Source: an uncultured Clostridia bacterium (GTDB lineage: Bacteria; Bacillota; Clostridia; Oscillospirales; CAG-272). Taken from it: a stretch of 5,921 bases of DNA. Positions within the stretch are counted from its first letter, which is position 1, and each line of letters opens with the position of its first letter. The position numbers were made by a program, and so were the translations under genes. The notes beneath the pieces are model-generated. The model saw only the letters and a program-made list of their open reading frames with translations. It was not told the DNA's origin and ran no database searches. Of this stretch, positions 5,178 to 5,921 are shown piece after piece. The DNA lies in the NCBI GenBank assembly GCA_946055715.1, contig CAMGGT010000070.1, forward strand, positions 1-5,921. Reading direction: 5' to 3'.

Positions 5178-5253
5178 TGTCGCTCATTTTTCTATTTCCT
5201 TTCATTCGTTTTTGGTAGTTTCGAAATCGAATGAAAGAGGGCGGCGAGCGACA
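5178..5253. repeat. Nested inverted repeat (8 bp outer, 10 bp inner)
   Basis: TGTCGCTC (5178-5185) pairs with GAGCGACA (5246-5253). Inside it CTTTCATTCG (5199-5208) pairs with CGAATGAAAG (5228-5237), and the centre contains the palindrome TTTCGAAA. Both arms are exact, and the unpaired segments between them are of different length. The symmetry resembles a miniature mobile repeat or a structured RNA rather than a simple terminator. It is the first of a row of inverted repeats running to 5577. Confidence 0.6.
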
Positions 5254-5277
5254 CCGATATATGCGAAAACGCAAAAT

Positions 5278-5306
5278 GCGCCCGTTCGCAAGACGCGAAC
5301 GAGCGC
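5278..5306. repeat. GC-rich hairpin, 12-bp stem with one mismatch
   Basis: GCGC-C-CGTTCGC (5278-5289) faces GCGAACG-A-GCGC (5295-5306) across a 5-nt loop: eleven pairs and one C-A mismatch on the plus strand (a G-U pair on the minus strand). The minus-strand tail is ATTTTGCG, so terminator function is possible but weak. It contrasts with the AT-rich sequence around it. Confidence 0.5.
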
Positions 5307-5346
5307 AAAAAGAATTGTAAGCAGTATTAAGTTGAATTGTCAGTTC

Positions 5347-5419
5347 ATACTCATAGCCGTAATATCCCGACGGTGGGTGATAGCTTTTTTTGACCGTAGG
5401 ATATTAGGCGGGTGAGTAT
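5347..5419. repeat. Long imperfect inverted repeat, four paired blocks
   Basis: Four blocks pair in order: ATACTCA (5347-5353) with TGAGTAT (5413-5419), CCG (5357-5359) with CGG (5409-5411), TAATATCC (5360-5367) with GGATATTA (5399-5406), and ACGGT (5370-5374) with ACCGT (5393-5397). They are separated only by 0-4-nt bulges and close on an 18-nt loop containing TTTTTTT. The result is 23 pairs over 73 nt. This is too long and orderly for chance, and it is not a normal terminator because the T-run is in the loop. It may be a small palindromic mobile repeat or a non-coding RNA. Confidence 0.6.
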
Positions 5420-5423
5420 TGAA

Positions 5424-5461
5424 AAAAATTAACACGGCGTATCTCCATTAGATACCGCCGT
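5424..5461 (-). terminator. Hairpin with minus-strand T-run, second-line terminator
   Basis: ACGGCGTATCT (5434-5444) pairs with AGATA-C-CGCCGT (5450-5461) with one bulged C across a 5-nt loop. On the minus strand it is followed by GTTAATTTTTTTC, a strong U-tract after a short spacer. It could back up the terminator at 5531-5577 or end a small transcript starting between them. Confidence 0.5.
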
Positions 5462-5523
5462 ATTCGGTTTATTAAGTCGTCATTGGTTTGTGGTAAACGC
5501 AAAGAAACGGCGGCTTGATATTA

Positions 5524-5577
5524 GAAAAAAACAGGGCCGATAATCCGCGCCATAAGGCTACGGGGTATCGGCTCTGT
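5524..5577 (-). terminator. Intrinsic terminator of the MgtC/SapB-family gene
   Basis: On the minus strand ACAGAGCCGATA (5577-5566) pairs with TATCGGCCCTGT (5542-5531): twelve pairs including one G-U, with a 23-nt loop, followed directly by TTTTTTCTAA. It lies 64 nt after the stop codon of the partial gene on the right. Stem, tail and position all fit. Confidence 0.75.
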
Positions 5578-5641
5578 GGCTAATCTATTACAAATGGTCA
5601 GACCTGTGAATGATAAGGAGATTATAGCAAATGGTTTGAAA

Positions 5642-5921
5642 TCACAACCACATTTCTTCAATATGGTAAATGTAATCTAAACTTTGCAGAGCTTCGATAA
5701 TCTCCGTATGCGTTTTGTATTTTTTTAGTTCTTTACTGCTTATAGATATAGCAATAGAATAAACACTAATACCCGAATTTGCATACGCGGGGTTTGCTTC
5801 AATATCGTCAATTCTCAAACCAAGACGACGAATCGTTGTTACAAAGTTGTGCAGATACCCGCTGTTTTTAAGTTCAAGATGAATTTCAAAATGATTAGAA
5901 CGGTTTTTTAGATAGCGTTCC
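5642..5921 (-). CDS. MgtC/SapB-family membrane protein, C-terminal 92 residues (gene runs off the right edge)
   Basis: Only the C-terminal part is in the window; the frame is open to the right edge and stops with TGA at 5642-5644. The visible part starts ERYLKNRSNHFEIHLELKN, continues through LHNFVTTIRRLGLRIDDIE and SVYSIAISISSKELKKYKTHTEIIEAL, and ends YHIEEMWL. This pattern (beta strand, helix with RRLG, strand, helix, then YIYHIEEM) fits the ACT-like cytoplasmic C-terminal domain of clostridial MgtC/SapB proteins, whose N-terminal half, outside the window, carries membrane helices. MgtC proteins are linked to growth at low magnesium and to membrane potential or ATP homeostasis. No membrane segment is visible here, so the assignment rests on recall of the C-terminal domain. 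The segment is clearly more AT-rich than the genes to its left. Confidence 0.65.
   Translation of the reverse strand, partial: ERYLKNRSNHFEIHLELKNSGYLHNFVTTIRRLGLRIDDIEANPAYANSGISVYSIAISISSKELKKYKTHTEIIEALQSLDYIYHIEEMWL

Noticed and set aside
5029..5415. 128-codon plus-strand frame in the intergenic region
   Set aside because: It begins at TTG without a ribosome site, shows no domain, and crosses several inverted repeats that better explain the sequence.

Overview
The window looks like chromosome of a gut-type Firmicute, probably class Clostridia and perhaps Oscillospiraceae/Ruminococcaceae. The grounds are the moderately GC-rich coding sequence, AGGAGG-type ribosome sites, sigma-A-like TTGACA/TATAAT promoters, GGGGCTGT-type hairpin terminators, and the mix of an Rrf2 regulator, TcdA, MetY and an MgtC/SapB protein. 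The organism is an inference. All supported genes lie on the minus strand, so transcription runs from right to left.

Layout from left to right. At 17-135 there are two hairpins. At 170-1189 there is a lipoprotein carbohydrate esterase of the sialate O-acetylesterase (SGNH) type, preceded by a 43-codon lipoprotein-like small gene (1285-1416). At 1640-2851 there is a two-gene operon: an Rrf2-family repressor (2429-2851), then tcdA (1640-2413), 15 nt apart. At 3136-4416 there is metY (O-acetylhomoserine sulfhydrylase), with a hairpin terminator at 3087-3123. From 4417 to about 4839 there is a long metY leader. From about 4880 to 5641 there is a non-coding stretch packed with inverted repeats. 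From 5642 to the right edge there is the C-terminal end of an MgtC/SapB-family gene with its own terminator.

The most interesting part is the sulfur-amino-acid control region. The metY promoter (-35 TTGACA, -10 TACCAT, 17-nt spacer) is followed by a 16-bp element matching 13 of 16 positions of an element that sits exactly between the -35 and -10 of the rrf2 promoter. This suggests that the Rrf2 protein represses both itself and metY. The roughly 420-nt metY leader then encodes a 33-residue peptide with a good ribosome site and the run MRMCCGMC (six of eight residues are Met or Cys). After its stop come a GC-rich hairpin and a U-rich tract (an intrinsic terminator), then a second tiny ORF with a perfect GGAGG. 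This has the layout of a ribosome-mediated Cys/Met attenuator upstream of a Cys/Met biosynthesis gene. The adjacency of rrf2 and tcdA resembles the Bacillus subtilis cymR neighbourhood and supports a CymR-like (cysteine) role, although the protein carries an IscR-like three-cysteine motif.

I see no rRNA, tRNA, CRISPR array, transposase or integrase. Long plus-strand open frames opposite the esterase and metY are shadows of those genes.
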